The position numbers and the translations under genes are program-made. This document shows positions 11,555 to 24,374 of a stretch of 64,000 nt of DNA, piece after piece. Below the pieces are notes generated by a model. The model ran no database searches, was not told where the DNA came from, and saw only the letters and a program-made list of their open reading frames with translations. Positions within the stretch are counted from its first letter, which is position 1, and every line of letters starts with the position of its first letter. Source of the stretch: Ixodes scapularis (taxonomy: Eukaryota > Arthropoda > Arachnida > Ixodida > Ixodidae); contig NW_024609836.1 in assembly GCF_016920785.2 (NCBI RefSeq), positions 63,095,930 to 63,159,929 on the forward strand, read 5' to 3'.

Positions 11555-12056
11555 AGGTATAAAAGAACAGACTCTAACTAGAATGTTGCATGAGTGCGGC
11601 TTGCAGCCACTAGAAACTAGACGGAAGATTGCAAGGTTAAAGTTGTTTTTTTCCGTCTATACCGGACAATTAAAAATTGACCCAGCATTGTATCTGAAAG
11701 AAGTGCATAAGCGATCAAGAAGACTAAATCAAACGAAAACGGTCCAACCTTATTGTAGTAGAATAGACGTCTTTAAATACCCTTTTTTCGCGCAAACAAT
11801 TAAAGAATGGAATAGTCTCCCGGAGTTTGTCATAAATTTAACAGACGCGTTTCATTTTAAGCCTTCCTTGGAAGAGTTGTTTTCAAATTAAAAGAAATTG
11901 AGGTTGATTGTTGTTATTTGAAAATTTAATAGAATTTTTTGTGTCCTTATTGCTGTTAAACGTTAAGATTGTATGTTTTTCCCTTTTATTTCTCCCTCTC
12001 CTGTAATAGCCTTCGAGAGAAGGCTGACAGTATTGATAAATAAAAAAAAAAAAAAG
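11555..12056 (+). mobile_element. 5'-truncated CR1/L2-like LINE tail
   Basis: An open frame from about 11,565 to 11,891 encodes the C-terminal end of a non-LTR reverse transcriptase: LETRRKIARLKLFF, then YPFFAQTIKEWNSLP, the usual 'FF..TI.eWN.LP' signature. A 3' untranslated part follows and ends in 'ataaataaa' plus a run of A at 12,040-12,056, as expected for a 5'-truncated retrotransposed copy on the plus strand. The catalytic region is absent. Confidence 0.75.
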
Positions 12057-14176
12057 AAATATGTATGAAATCGTTTGTTGCGATCTCATAAGAGGTAGAT
12101 TATTGGTGCGGCGTTGATTAAGTGACATGTCTTACTTTTGATAAGTCGATGTACATGTTCTTTTCAATTTGCATACTTCATCTGAAAGTAGCTCTCTGTG
12201 GTGTCCCTTATTTGCCTCCTGTCTGTCGTTTCGTGGTGATTTTTTTTTTACAGTGAGCTTTATTTAGTGACAACACACCCGTACACACGACAAGGGCGGT
12301 GACGATGGTGTCTTACGTCTGATTGGTCCCCTCAGCTCGTAGCCTTCGCTGCGCTCCGAATTATTGTGAAACGAAATGTTGTCAACTGACAACATCAGGC
12401 GCCTTTATTACTTATCGTTCAAGTCGTGAATGTAAAAGTCCAATGGACGACGAAATAATATTCTGAGTTATTTTCCAAATACTATACTTAGAGCATATTA
12501 GACTTTTCATTATCTCTACTGCATGGCAGTACGCTGAGAGTGAAGTGGAAGTGTTCAAGGCGCTTCTCGGAACGCTGGAAAAATGGTTGCACTGGAAAGT
12601 ACAGATTGCACAGAATAAAAAAGCCAATTTCGTAGTGGACTCTGCCAAGGGGCCAATTAAGGAAGATGAATGATATTCGGTATACATTTAGGTGAATAAT
12701 TACATTTGAGGATCGAACGTTTTAGTTAGCAGAGTTAAAGATAAAGAAGCGATCATGAGAAGTTCGCGACTCGCCCCTGTCAATGATAAAATTCAATTGT
12801 GCCACTTCAAAAGTTCGTTAAAAAAGCTTGGAAGTGGCAAAGAGAAATTAGATCTTATGAATAAGTCGGCCAGACAGCCAAAATCTGAACGTTGTCTGTA
12901 ATATAATTAGGTCAAGCGGTGAGGGTGCAAAAGGCAAAAGAGTTGCTGCAGATTTTTTTTTACTGAAAATATTTAATGTTTATATTTATACAATACTGTT
13001 TTTGAATGTTTCAACTGTCAAACTTGAAGGGTGCTCTGGAGCAAACATGTGACTTAGATTGAGTAACTTTTTTATCTGCAGCAATTAAAAAAAACACCTT
13101 TAGCATACATTTTTAGGTAATGGGTTTTCATGTGATTGCATCTTATATGAACATGCATGATTTGCTAGAAGAAGAAGTCATGCGACTTGATTTATATTTA
13201 AAACAAATATTCAAATACTTTTAATTGCAAAGGCACGACGACATAATATTTAAGATTAATATTCACTCATGATTTGGAGAGTGTAACCTCCGATAATATA
13301 CAATAAAAAGAAACCAATTTCAACAAAAATCGTAAATGTAATTTTCATGCCACACCTGCCTTTGTATATCCCTGACGTTCAAGTGCGTTCAATGGTTTGC
13401 AGTGTAAAATTAAGGGAAAGCCGAATAGAATGCACTGTGATTTGTGTCACAAGGCGATATGTTCTATATCCTGCTTGCACAATATTTCGCCGTGAGAAAA
13501 ATGCGGTTTAGTAACCATTTTATATTTGCCTGTTCTGCCGTACGTATGACAGCTATCTCAGCGCGTTCACTGTCGAAAACGCGATGAGTTGATAACTTCT
13601 TCCAAGCCTTGGCTTTCGTTCCGTTCTGCGAAAATTAATTCCCATACTGCTTTTTCTTTCTGTTTTTTTTTTACATCCTGATGCGTGAAACAATTTACGT
13701 CTTAACCGTTATTGTATCACGTTGTGAGCGTAAATTTTGCTCAATTCTCCACCGTACGCTGTAAAATCTTTTTTTTTATGCATTACCGGTGTCAAGAAGT
13801 TTTACTTCCGTGAACGGTTTGAGAATGTCAGAGCGCTCTGAACCCAGCAGTTGTAATAGGCTGAAAAGGATCCTGAGTAGCTCTGGTGGCGAGGACGGGG
13901 AGCTCTGCTGAATCAAGGTCAGAGGAAAGCGGCGACCAACCGAATTCACAAATAAATAACCCATCGCCAACGGGTCCTGCCTTGATTATTAACTCTGAAA
14001 TTTGTTAGAGAGTCGAGATCTCAAGATGTCGGATGCTGAAAGCTGTTACAGTAAGACGTGGAGTGTAGCAAACGACAGCGCACACGCACACGGATACTGA
14101 TTGGTCGCTGATATCTAGTTCCGTCTCGCCGGCCAATGAAAGGGGCTCGTTATATACGCTGCGTTGGCTAGACTTA
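12057..14176. other. Non-coding spacer between unit copies A and B
   Basis: AT-rich sequence with short A/T runs (for example at 12,240, 12,953 and 13,663). The only ORFs are under 95 codons, without recognisable motifs and without counterparts elsewhere in the window. I see no RNA gene or transposon ends. Confidence 0.5.
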
Positions 14177-14215
14177 ACATCGGAGTAGGACAGAACCTTA
14201 ACCATACCACTAGAC

Positions 14216-14480
14216 AGTGAAGCTTAACTCTGGCACTTGTTTGGCAATTTAGGCCCATGGCTGCCAGATGACAGCCGAACTATCAGGAAGTGAAGCCTAT
14301 CTTTGACACTTGTGTGGCTGTTTGGGCCAAAGATGCCAGATGACAATCGACGTGCCAAGGCGTAAGCCTAACTCTGGCACCTGTTTGGCGATTTTTGACC
14401 AAAGAGGCCAGATAACAGCAGAACTACCAGTTCGTGTAGCCTAACTCTGGCACTTCTTTTGCGAATTAGGGTCACACGTA
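14216..14480. repeat. 72-bp minisatellite, about 3.5 copies (copy B)
   Basis: The same monomer as at 130-490, with one monomer fewer. It marks the start of unit copy B. Confidence 0.85.
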
Positions 14481-15599
14481 TACCCAGGCTCTTGCCAAAT
14501 CAGGTCAGATTTGGCTCTACTTGTGCTGCTTCTGGCTTCTCAAGGGCCAAAACTCCCAAACACTTGCCGAATTTCGGCCCAAAGCTCAATGCTACCTGGG
14601 TTGCCACTGCAGTTTTCCTCCTGCGGTCTTTTATTTAGAAATTTGTAATTTCAAAATAGTGATACTTATACTAATTTCACTTATTTTTCAACAAAACAAT
14701 AGAATGTTGGTGAAGGACACGGGGAAAAAAGTTGTCGAAAACAGTTTGACCGGTTCTAAGACCGAAATACAGCAGGCGAAAGGCGTAGAAATGAAACGTA
14801 GAAACCAACATAGATATCTACAGCGAGCAAAGCTATAATATTATAAAGTTAAACGCCTGATTTTAACCTTGAACATGTTTTTGCTTTCGTCCTACGTCAT
14901 ATACACAAATAAACGAAGAATAAAACAGAACATTACAACAGCATCCGCGAAAACATTTTGGAAAGTTGAGGCTCAAAATACCAGCAGGTTCAGAGCAGCT
15001 CGGCGTTAGTTCCATGAAAAGCAGCACGTGTTGCATTCAACAAACCGACGAAAACAAAACAAAGTAACGATGACTAATCTGAATTGCGCAGTAAACTAAG
15101 CATATTATTTTTCTTAAGCGTTTTCGAACGCCTGTGTATGGACATGAGTATTAGCCCTATTTCCAAATCAGAGGTATCGGTAGTTATATTACGGCGATGA
15201 AATTAAATATAATCCTTTTTGAAGTATTATTAATGTCTGGCTTTGTGTATGCAAATGTCTTTACGAAAGACGTGGTTTGGTAATGAAATGAATTACACCG
15301 TGTCGGTCAATTAAACTAAATTTATCGCTTACTTTTTTAAAGTATTGTTATCTTTAAACCGTAATGCAAACAATGCGTATACTAAAAACAATGTTTACTA
15401 AAAAGAACAAGAAAAATGTTTGAGTTTGAAGCAGACCTAGAACGGATGGAAATAAGCTCAGGAATTGTGAGTGAAAATAAGTATGGGAAGATATTAGGAG
15501 GTGGACAGAATGTCATATCTGCAACACGAATGCGAATGTAGAGAGAAATACAGCCACCCGACCCATCAAGACATCAGAATCCTCAACTACGCTCGCATA

Positions 15600-15806
15600 T
15601 GAAGATTGTTGGAAAAAAAACTTTTGTCGTTTTGCGCTTCTTGGACTGTTATGAAGATGCCAATGCTTTATTTTGTGAATGCGTTCAGTAATAACAAAAA
15701 TATTTCATGCAATATCCTTGATATCGGGAACGAATTGAATCTTAGTGGTATTATTGTTTGGTTTCAATTGGCTTGCAACGCTTTTTTTTACTTTTACAAT
15801 AATTAA
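15600..15806 (+). pseudogene. Copy-B counterpart of the 69-codon ORF, frameshifted
   Basis: The ATG at 15,600 aligns with the ATG at 1,952, but an extra base in an A-run after the fourth codon puts it in a frame that stops early. The C-terminal frame (SNNKNISCNILDIGNE onward) is open to a TAA at the same place as in copy A. If the ORF is real, this copy is broken or uses another start. Confidence 0.25.
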
Positions 15807-17492
15807 ATCAATAACACTTTAATTAAGCTACATTACGGAAGTAATTTGTCATCTCTGCTCCAAAGAGGATTGAGGTGGGAAAGCCTATATCTGTAAACTA
15901 ACGTTGAGCGTCTCTCTGCAGCTGTCTGTTAGATCGCAAAGCGAATTAAGAAATTTTAAGACATTAAAAACAAAAACACCCACTCTACAACCAAAGACGT
16001 AATGAAATTCACAGCGGTCTTGGACAGTAACCAGTTACTAGTATCTTGTTACCGGTAGCTAGTTTCTTTTTCAGTAATTTGTACCAGTAACGCGTTACTC
16101 TTTAGAGCTGGTGACTTGTAACTGTAAGACTGTTACTATTTTATTGAGTAACTGTAACTGTTTAGGCCGTTACAGCTACTTTTTTTAACTATATGAATTA
16201 GAATCAACTGCCGCGGACATGGTGAAATTGCCATCTTGACGTATTTTCGCAAAACTCCTCGCTTACAAAAAAACAAACAAGAAGTGTGGCCACGCATTAA
16301 AAAAAGAAACTGCATTGACGGAGAATGGACGACGGACGAGTCAGACCACGAGTACGAAAGCGGGAGATAAAGGAAGCGGCGCCCGCGGTGGTAGGGGCGG
16401 CAAACAATGTCTGTTTCACCGACTTTGTCTCACTCTTCTGTCGTGGGGACCATCTGCGGGTGTCGGTGGTCGTGCGACATTTCTCCGAGTATTCTGTCTG
16501 GTCTGTGTCTGCACCCCCCTCATCACTCTTCCTTCCCCCTCTCCCGTCCCCTTTGTCGGACATGTCCGTGCTCTCGTTTTTACACCCAGCCGGTCGCCGT
16601 TTGCTCTTCCCTATTAGTTTTCAAGGAAGCCGTCCCCATATTGTGCAGAAAGCCGGCACAATTGTTTAACTTATTCATTCTCTTCGGAGCCGCTCGAGTA
16701 AACACGAAAGCAAACTCGAATGTAATTGGCTTTTTCATTGATAGTATCAAGAAACACCCCAGTGGAAGGACACTTTGTTGTGGAACCTATGTTGCACTCC
16801 AGCGGAAGCGCTTTCCCAGAAAACACGTGTCTTAAGTGAGAGAAACAACTCTTTTTGATGCGTGTATGCGAACTGGTCTTCTAACAGTTTGCGTTTCGGA
16901 CACAGACGCCGACGTCATACACTCGTGGAGCACCAGAAGGCCTCACCCTTTCCCCCCTATATTCTTTCGAAGGTGTTTGACCTGCTATGTTTAGGCCTGC
17001 TTCCGAGTATATCCCATAAGGTAATTATCTGACGATCCGTGTCCTCAACTCCTCATTCGTTTCGGAGTGAAAAATAAACGAAAACGTTCACTGACGCGGG
17101 CTGAAGACTAGTTTGAAAACAAACAAACAAACAAAACATTTGTTTTTTTAATTTATAACCATTATTGCAAATAAATTATGCACATCAAAATGCTGAAACG
17201 GCGAATGACGCGAAATTTCGAAAAAATTAAACCCTTCTGGTTTAAACTCTTCTAATTTCTCAGTTTACTTTTTTATCACTATAATGCAACAAATAAAATA
17301 TCGTTTTGGTTTGTCATTTATGGCGTCCAATTTTTGTACGATAAGGAGAAAGTAACGGCGTTACTGTTTTTGCACTAACTGTAACTGTAACACGTTACTT
17401 TTCGAAATCGGTAACTGTAACTGTAACAGAGTTACTTTTTCACCCTAGGTAACTGTAACTGTAACCCTGTTGCTTTTTACTGGTAACGTGCC

Positions 17493-17633
17493 TGTAGTAT
17501 TGGCCAACGGAAGGCGGCCGAGCAAGCGACCCGAGCCAGCCGGTAGTAAACACGCAGTAGTCGTATTCCGTGGTTTTCTGCCTGCTCGACTCAAGCATCA
17601 CAATCTCTTCTTCGCATCATGACGTCAGCGTTT

Positions 17634-17666
<33 letters not shown>

Positions 17667-17706
17667 CATACACAAGAGTTGGCAAGGTTGCCGACGCGAT
17701 ACAACA
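17493..17706 (-). repeat. 3' LTR of gypsy-like element 2 (214 bp)
   Basis: It matches 31,668-31,879 at about 95% by eye and has TG...CA ends. It is preceded by GTGCC (17,488-17,492), the five-base target duplication also found at 31,880-31,884. On the minus strand a purine-rich tract (AAGGGGGGAGAGA, 17,707-17,719) sits directly before it, the expected plus-strand primer. It contains a run of about 27 A at 17,640-17,666. Confidence 0.95.
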
Positions 17707-17959
17707 TCTCTCCCCCCTTGCAAAAAGTTAAGTTCAATTCAACATTTAACTGCTACGCAATGTTAACTTCAATCAAAAGAATGCCCATTTCTTCGCGTAG
17801 TCTTGAAGCCAAGCTGGTTGTCGCCGCTCTCGAGTCGACTTCCCCGGTAGGGGCCGGCTTTGACCTTCCCCCAGCACTTGCTCCTATACATGCTCTCCTC
17901 CGCCATCCAGTGGTTTCTCGAGCTGCTCCACGTCCTCGGCCTCATCTGAAACTTCGGAA

Positions 17960-19162
17960 TCACTAAAATCTCGCGATACGCTTGTTGAGGGAGATGACCT
18001 GGGCTTGACTGGACTCTGCGTATCACGTGCGGGCACCTGCGGTACACTTCACAACTTCGACGCGTTCCACGTGTGGTGATCTTCAAGAATAAAAGAACTT
18101 GGACCCTTCTGTCCCACAATTTTTTGTGGCTTACTGTAGGACTGGTCAACTTTCTTGGCGATAGTGGGTTTCTTCACCCTCACGGAGTCTTCGCACCTCT
18201 CTTTCGGTCCGTACACTCCTTGCTGTATTTCTGCTTAGTCTTTATTCGCTCCCGTAGTTTGGCCATCTCTGAACTGGGGTCACCAAAGAATCTTCGGTTA
18301 GGCCACGCAACGGTGTCCAGCATGGTCCGTGGGGCACGACCGTGCAGCAGTACAGCCGGTGGCATACCTGTCGTTGCCTGGGGCGTACTCCGGTAAACAG
18401 CCAGGTAGTCCAGTACTGCAGTTTCTCGCGCAAGTTGCTCCAATGATGCAAGCTGAACGAAGCCCTTCAGCACCCTATTGAAGCGCTCTATTTGCCCGTT
18501 ACTCTGGGGGTAGTAAATGGAGGAACAGGAGTGCTTAATCCCTCGCTGTCGAAGGAAATCTTCGAATGTAGTAGGCGTCAGTTGTGGTCCATGGTCGGTC
18601 ACAAGTTCGTCGAATATCCTTCACGGCTGAAGACCGCTGTCAGGAACTTCATCACCGTTTCTGATGTCACGTTCGAGACGAAACACACCTCTGGCCACTT
18701 TGAGTAAAAGTCTATTAATGATATTGCATACCTACAACTCTCGTTGGCCCTTCCGAAGGGGCCGACGATATCCAACGCCAGCTTTTGCCAAGCACGTTCA
18801 GGCCATGGAATCGGCTGCAAGGGTGCCACTGTCGGTTTGGCGGATTTGTCGGCTGACTGACAAATACTGCAACAGTTGATTGCTTGCTACACTTGCTTAT
18901 CAAGTCCCGGCCACCAATACTGGTTACGAAGTCTCTGTTTCGTACGATCAATGCCGGGATGGCCTTTATGCGCAGCTTCCAGTAGCGTGGAGGTCAGTGA
19001 GAGCGGAATTACCAAGTGCTTGTCCCGCAGCAGGAGATCATCCATGACCGCGAGTTCGTCCCGGACATGGTAGAAGGGCAGAAGCTCAGAGCTGAGGTTG
19101 CGTTTCGAAGGCCACTGTGTTTTGACGAAGGACTGACTTGACCGCTTCCTGTCGTCACGCAA
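17960..19162 (-). pseudogene. Integrase of gypsy-like element 2, broken
   Basis: In order: an HHCC zinc-binding domain (AAHKGHPG ... CCSICQ) interrupted by an in-frame TAG between the His and Cys pairs; the catalytic core with the first Asp in LALDIVGPF and the second in TDHGPQ; and the catalytic Glu in NGQIERFNRV. A one-base frameshift lies between the first and second Asp (near 18,605-18,615). Integrase inserts the DNA copy in the nucleus; this one cannot be made as a whole protein. The C-terminal part, after 18,180, fades out before the LTR. Confidence 0.9.
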
Positions 19163-20189
19163 GAGGATACCAGAGACACAATCTCTTCTTCCTGTTCTTG
19201 AAGTCCTGGTAAATGTAGCCGCGAAAGTGCGTCCGCTACCTTGTTGTCACTCCCGCGATGGTACAGCACGTCGAAGTTGTAATAAGGCAGGCGAGCTGAC
19301 CATCTTGCAATGCGTGTCGACCGGCGACCCGTTCCTCTCGACGACAGTAGGGTGACCAAGGCCTGGTGATCTGTACGAAGCTCAAATTTCCGCCCCTACA
19401 GGAAAACGTGCCAGTACTCTCATGCCCAAACGCACGCCAGCGCTTCCTTCTCCCCAACCGAATAATTGCGTTCGGCTTGAGTTAGCGTTCGGGATGCGAA
19501 GGCAACGGTGCGGAGTTCGCCTTGAAATTTCTGTTGAAATACAGCTCCCAGTCCGTGCTCGGAGGCATCCGTCACTACCGCGGGAAGTGAGAGGTCGAAC
19601 AAATGTATGGCTCTGCAGGTAGAAAGAAGTAGCTTCACCTGACGAAATCTCGGCGCCGCCTCTTCATTCCAAGAAAAACTGACACCCTTCCGCAGCAGCT
19701 TGAGCAGAGGCTCCACAATGTCCGCATAGTGCGGCAGGAATTTGTCATAATATCCAACGAGCCCAAGGAATGAACGTAACTCTGTGACATCGTTAGGCCG
19801 CGGTGCATTGACGATGGCACGACCTTCGACTGGAGAGGTGCCAATCCCCCGTGACTGACGACATGTACCAGGAACGTAAGCTCCCGTAGATTGAAGACGC
19901 ACTTGTTGTTAAGGCGTAGTCCTACAGCAGAGATGCGGCTTAGGACCTCTCGAAGATTCGAGGTGTGCTCTACCTCTGACTTCCCATAGATGATGACATG
20001 ATCGATGTTGCAGAGTACCCCCTTGCATTCGTTTAGTAGCGCTGTCATCCTCTTCTGGAACGTAGCTGGAGCAGATGCGAGGCCAAAACACTCGCTGAAA
20101 ACGAAAGAGACCCTCATGAGTAACAAAGGTCGTGTCAACTCCAGCTGGTGATAGGCCGACGCTAAGTCGATTTTTGAAGAGTGGATTGC
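19163..20189 (-). pseudogene. RT (C-terminal part) and RNase H of gypsy-like element 2
   Basis: The RT fragment starts at SKIDLASAYHQLEL (20,130-20,185), continues through the finger/palm motif FGLASAPATFQK and reaches CNIDHVIIYG, where the second catalytic Asp of the usual I-D-D is His. After a frameshift near 19,903 the connection (LRSFLGLVGYYDKFLP) and RNase H (VTDASEHGLGAVF, FASRTLTQAERNY) follow, and then FDVLYHRGSDNKVADALSR in another frame. The N-terminal half of RT is 9.7 kb away at 29,985-30,333. Confidence 0.9.
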
Positions 20190-20261
20190 ACCAGCCACCC
20201 AAGCAGCACCAGAAAGTGAATTTCGATCGGCCGACGGTTGGCCAGTGTCTGGACAGCTTGG

Positions 20262-20775
20262 CCACTTTAAGTGCTTGGCCACCGGAGACATAAACAAGGC
20301 CGGCAAGGGTCCGGCCACAAACTAGCTGTTTTTAGCTTGTCCGCCGGAGACATAAACACTGCCGGCAATCGCCTGGCCAGAAGTGCTCATTTTCAGCTTG
20401 GACGCCGGAGACATAAACACGGCCGGCAAGTGTTCGGCCAGCAGTGATGATTTTCAGCTTGGCCGCCGGGGATATAAACACGGTCGGCAAGTGTTTGGCC
20501 AGCAGTGGTGATTTTGAGCTTGGCCGCCGGGGACATAGACACGCCCGGCAAGTGTTTGGCCACAAGTGCTGATTTTCAGCTTGGCCGCCGGAGACATAAA
20601 CACGGCCGGCAAGTGTTTGGCCAGTAGTGCTGGTTTTCAGCTTGGCCGCCGGAAACATAAACACGGCCGGCAAGTGTTTGGCCAGCAGTGCTGATTTTCA
20701 GCTTGGCCGCCGGAGACATAAACATGGCCGACAAGTGTTCTGCCAAAAGTGCTGATTTTCAGTTTCGCCGCAGGG
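20262..20775. repeat. 61-bp minisatellite, about 8 copies
   Basis: Monomers start at 'agcttggc' near 20,333, 20,395, 20,456, 20,518, 20,578, 20,639 and 20,700. Each carries GCCGGAGACATAAACACGG and a TTTGGCCA motif. The 113-codon minus-strand ORF here (20,332-20,673) is a product of the repeat having a period that keeps one frame open and is not a gene. Confidence 0.9.
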
Positions 20776-21701
20776 ACACCCATAATCTAAACTTTCATCG
20801 CGTTGACGAAACTTTGTTATAACGACGGGCAGCGAGAGAAGCATCACGAGCGAGTGATTGGCAGAATATTAGTGCGTGCATCGCGCGAACACTGTTAGCG
20901 CAAGCAAACGATCACCGTTTTATTCATTTTTTTTTTGTTAGACTTGCACTGTCGTGTGATATGTTCATTTGGAACATTATACTAGAAGTGGGAAAATATT
21001 GTGCCCGTCGTTGTTCTATGAAAATAAAATACGAAAGCAGCGCCGACGCCATCTTCGCGTTAACTATACCGCTCTGTCGCCGCGCGGCACTCTTAGTGCG
21101 AATGCCACATCCGCGATTTTTCGGTTACCGCTCCACATATTTACTTCCCAACTGCACTCGAAGAAAAAAAAGTTGTAGTCGGGTGCATCGGGCGCAGATG
21201 CTCCCCTTTCCTGGAAGACGCACCCACCGTTACCCAGCCAGTGTACCTGTATACCGACCACAAGCCCCCTTCTCTACCTTAAAAACCTATAGGTGTATCA
21301 ATGCACTCAGCTTAGTAAACCGCCACGCTAGCCATGCACCCCGATCAGCTTGTGCTTGAATCGGATAAGATTGGATATTTCAGACTTTGTGTTTTGGAAG
21401 AGCCTAAACAAGACGTCTCTCATATATTGATTAAACTTAAGCTAGTCTCAGTAATGTTTCATATAGGTGCTAGGATACTGATTTCCTGAGCCAAGGAAAG
21501 CTAAAAGCTTCGGTTAAAACCGCAACGGAAATGTTATAAATCGAGCCACACGTAAAAGAAAAAGAAAATGAACATCTCGACCTAGATGTGCAGAACGCTG
21601 GTTTTGTTGTTAACAACGTGATTGTTGGCGGGTGGTGGGCAACGCCGTGACGCTATTGACGCTATCGTGGTGATTGACGCCAGTGATGCTCGGCCGTCCT
21701 A
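20776..21701. other. Non-coding inner part of the composite insertion
   Basis: No conserved ORF. ORFs to 132 codons near 20,961-21,359 overlap on both strands and show no motif. Confidence 0.4.
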
Positions 21702-22554
21702 CACAGTAAAAGTTTTTACACCTTTAAGGGTGTAAAATGGGTGTTGTAGCAACTTACACCCTCGTCTACACCTTTTTAACAACCTAAAACTAGGAATACA
21801 ACCTCATAATTTTACCGAAAAAGGTGCTGTTTCGTGTTGCACCCTACATTTAGTGAAGAATGTGAGAAGGGTGTAGAAGAGGGTGCTAAATAAATAATGT
21901 GAAATGGTTTTGGAAAGCTTATATATGGCTCTGTACATAATGTACAGGTAAGATTTCTGCTTGAAAAGCAACAGTTGTTAGCAGTCTAGTTTCTTATAAT
22001 GTCAGTTGTAATTCATGCAAATAGCTGATAATTAAGTGCCTCTTTTGCATACAATTTTTATGTTTGAAAAGAAAATTTTATATATGAGTTCATATTTAAT
22101 TTTCTTACAAATCACTCCATGCTCAGAAATCAGAAAGTAGGGTGAAAAGCTCTATACTAGCATTTTTTACAAATATTGATTGATGGAAGTGTACAGTAAG
22201 AAAATCACTTAGTCTCGAGTTTATATCTGGCAACATGAAATCAAAATATTGTGAAAATGTTTGACAAATATTCATGACATGCTGCTAGAACCTGTCTCAT
22301 GACCATGTCAACCCGAGTAAAATATTCATTTGAGAATATGGTGACATGCACAAAAACTCACACACATAAAGAGGCAAATCCCATAATAAACCAGGCCGAG
22401 ACATCCCTTAAAAAATGGTCTATGGGAAATGCAATGGGGGGGCTATCACCCCCTGTAGCTTCGCATGGTCGGCCTTAAAAATTTATAGATACAGCTACAG
22501 CCAGCTATAGAAAAGTTTAGGGCCCTGTGTCTAAAGTCTAAGGGCTATGTTTCA

Positions 22555-22895
22555 ATAACAACAACAACAACAACAATAATAATAATAATAATCAATAAGT
22601 TAGTGTATTAACAGTGTCCAGGGACATCCAATTGTTCTTGCGGGCGCAGTGCAATAGAACGAACAAACAGACGCTTGCGCGCTCGCAGTCGCACACATAC
22701 ACGCGCGCTCGCAGTCGCACACATACACGCGCGCACGCACGTACGCACGCATGCACACGCGCAAACCCACGCCCGCGCGCAGACGCACACGCACGCACAA
22801 CCGGAAACGCACACGCGCATGCACGTGGACGCATCCACACGCGTGCGCACAAACACACGCACGCGCCTGCACACACGCACACGCAAACAATTACG
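22555..22895. repeat. (CAA)n/(TAA)n microsatellite and ACGC-rich tract
   Basis: A CAA then AAT run at 22,557-22,595 precedes an alternating purine-pyrimidine stretch rich in ACGC, CGCGCA and CACACG from 22,673 to 22,895. A 33-base unit ending in 'acacatacacgcgcgctcgc' is tandemly duplicated at its start. Alternating purine/pyrimidine DNA of this kind can adopt the Z form. The five Arg/Cys/Ala- or His/Thr/Arg-rich ORFs here are low-complexity artefacts. Confidence 0.85.
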
Positions 22896-23166
22896 ACGAA
22901 GGAAGCGTTGCTTGAGTTAGTTTCGGTTTCGGTTTACACAAAAAAGAAAAAAACCTAAAGTTTAAATAAAACCTAAGATTTACTCACTTTTTGTAATGTT
23001 TTACATTATTATTTTAGTGAAATTCTTATTGTTACTAATATAATTTATTTTGCTTAGTATAGTTCTAAAAAAAAATAGCAATAAATAAAAAGGAAAAGAG
23101 ACTCTTGAAGACTGCGCAAGACCATCGCTATCGCAAACAGCTTCCGTTGGGCTCGTTTGAATGGTC

Positions 23167-24374
23167 CAGTGTTGCCAGGTCTACTGATTTATCAGTAGAT
23201 CTACTGATTTCGTTCCGGGTCTACTGATTCACTGAAAAACAAGAAAATCTACTGACTTTTTTTTAGTAAACATATTAAAAATTTATTATATGGCCCCTTC
23301 AGTTCCCAGTGTCGCCCATCAAAGGAAACTCATAATGTCCCAGAATTAAAAACGAAGCACTGGCTAGATGGCCGAGAAGCCCGTCCTATTCGAGTGACGT
23401 AGCCGTATATTCATCTATCTATTCACCCAGAGCAGGTTCGGCAGGTTCATTTGGGCAGGTTGGGCAGGTTCGACGGTGACATCCGGGCCAGAGCCATATA
23501 TTGAGAGAGTTTGGCTAGCGTATGATCTCGCCGTAACGTCCCTCTCCCGAGTGAGCCATTCAGCCCACGGCGCAGAGCGAGAGGTGTTTGCGCATGCGCC
23601 TGAACTCTCGGCTGCTCCTACAATCTACTAGAATAGCTTCGAGTTGAGCGGAGAGAGCCGCAATTTTCATGCATTCGGTCGGCGGAATGCATGGGATCGA
23701 CATACGAATTTCAGTTATTTTCTTTTATTTGGCAGGCTGTGGCAAGAAAATGATATAATCCTATTCCTCGGTGGCTTAAAAAGCTAACGAATGAAGTTTC
23801 TCCACGTTTGAACGCAAACTTTGGGTCAGGCGAAAAAGAAATTAGCCCGTAGCAGACGACGCGTAGCCTCAACAGTGCTCCGGACCAACAGCGTTGCTTC
23901 AAAAACCTTCCACAGCCCAGTAAGGAAAGATGGCAGCATGCAGAGGACTTCCATTGGACATGTTTGCGCGCACTTGCCGGAGCGTCTTGTTTCGGTTTTG
24001 TTTCAATAATAGCGACAGGTGAACGTCGCACTGTCGCCTTCATCTGTGATCCCAAAAGTGCCCTCAGTCTCGATTTCAAAGAATAATCCTCGAAACAGTC
24101 AATAATGACTAAAACAAAAACATTTATGGAGCCATTTTAATTTGCCCTTCATATAAAGTTACTCAAGAACTGGTCTTGTTTTTTCTTTCATTTTTATTTG
24201 TGTTTATTACCATGTTATTTGTTACTCCATACTATTTCTTCGAAGTGTGTATTAATGGAGATAGCAAAACATGGCAAAACACATATTTCGTGGAATCTAG
24301 TGATTTTTGTGCAAATCTACTGACTTTTTGGGGATCAATCTGCTGACTTTTTTTTTCTCCATCTGGCAACACTG
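23167..24374. mobile_element. hAT-like element, 1,208 bp, TSD GAATGGTC
   Basis: The ends are CAGTGTTGCCAG and its exact complement CTGGCAACACTG, flanked by perfect 8-bp copies of GAATGGTC (23,159-23,166 and 24,375-24,382). Subterminal motifs 'tctactgatt' recur at the left and 'ctgacttttt' at the right. An ORF of 122 codons at 23,711-24,079 (minus) has no transposase motif, so it is probably non-autonomous. Confidence 0.95.

Larger units (their letters stand above)
14177..16014. repeat. Segmental duplication block S1, copy B
   Basis: It aligns with 91-2,360. The minisatellite is shorter and the MITE at 659-1,016 is missing, leaving its clean TA target. It ends at ATTCACAG (16,007-16,014), the target duplication of the 15.9-kb nested insertion; the duplication resumes at 31,893. 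Confidence 0.85.

Noticed and set aside
16297..16835. ORFs of 88-142 codons in the hAT element as a possible transposase
   Set aside because: They overlap on opposite strands in a GC-rich strip and lack the hAT dimerisation motif or a zinc finger.
20332..20673. 113-codon ORF with repeated LAGRVYVSG-like motif
   Set aside because: Product of the 61-bp minisatellite, not a repeat protein.
22592..22958. Overlapping ORFs of 81-114 codons on both strands
   Set aside because: They read an ACGC/CACG simple-sequence tract; the products are low-complexity Arg/Cys/Ala or Thr/His/Arg strings.
23711..24079. 122-codon ORF in the second hAT element as transposase fragment
   Set aside because: No conserved hAT blocks are visible; too little to support.
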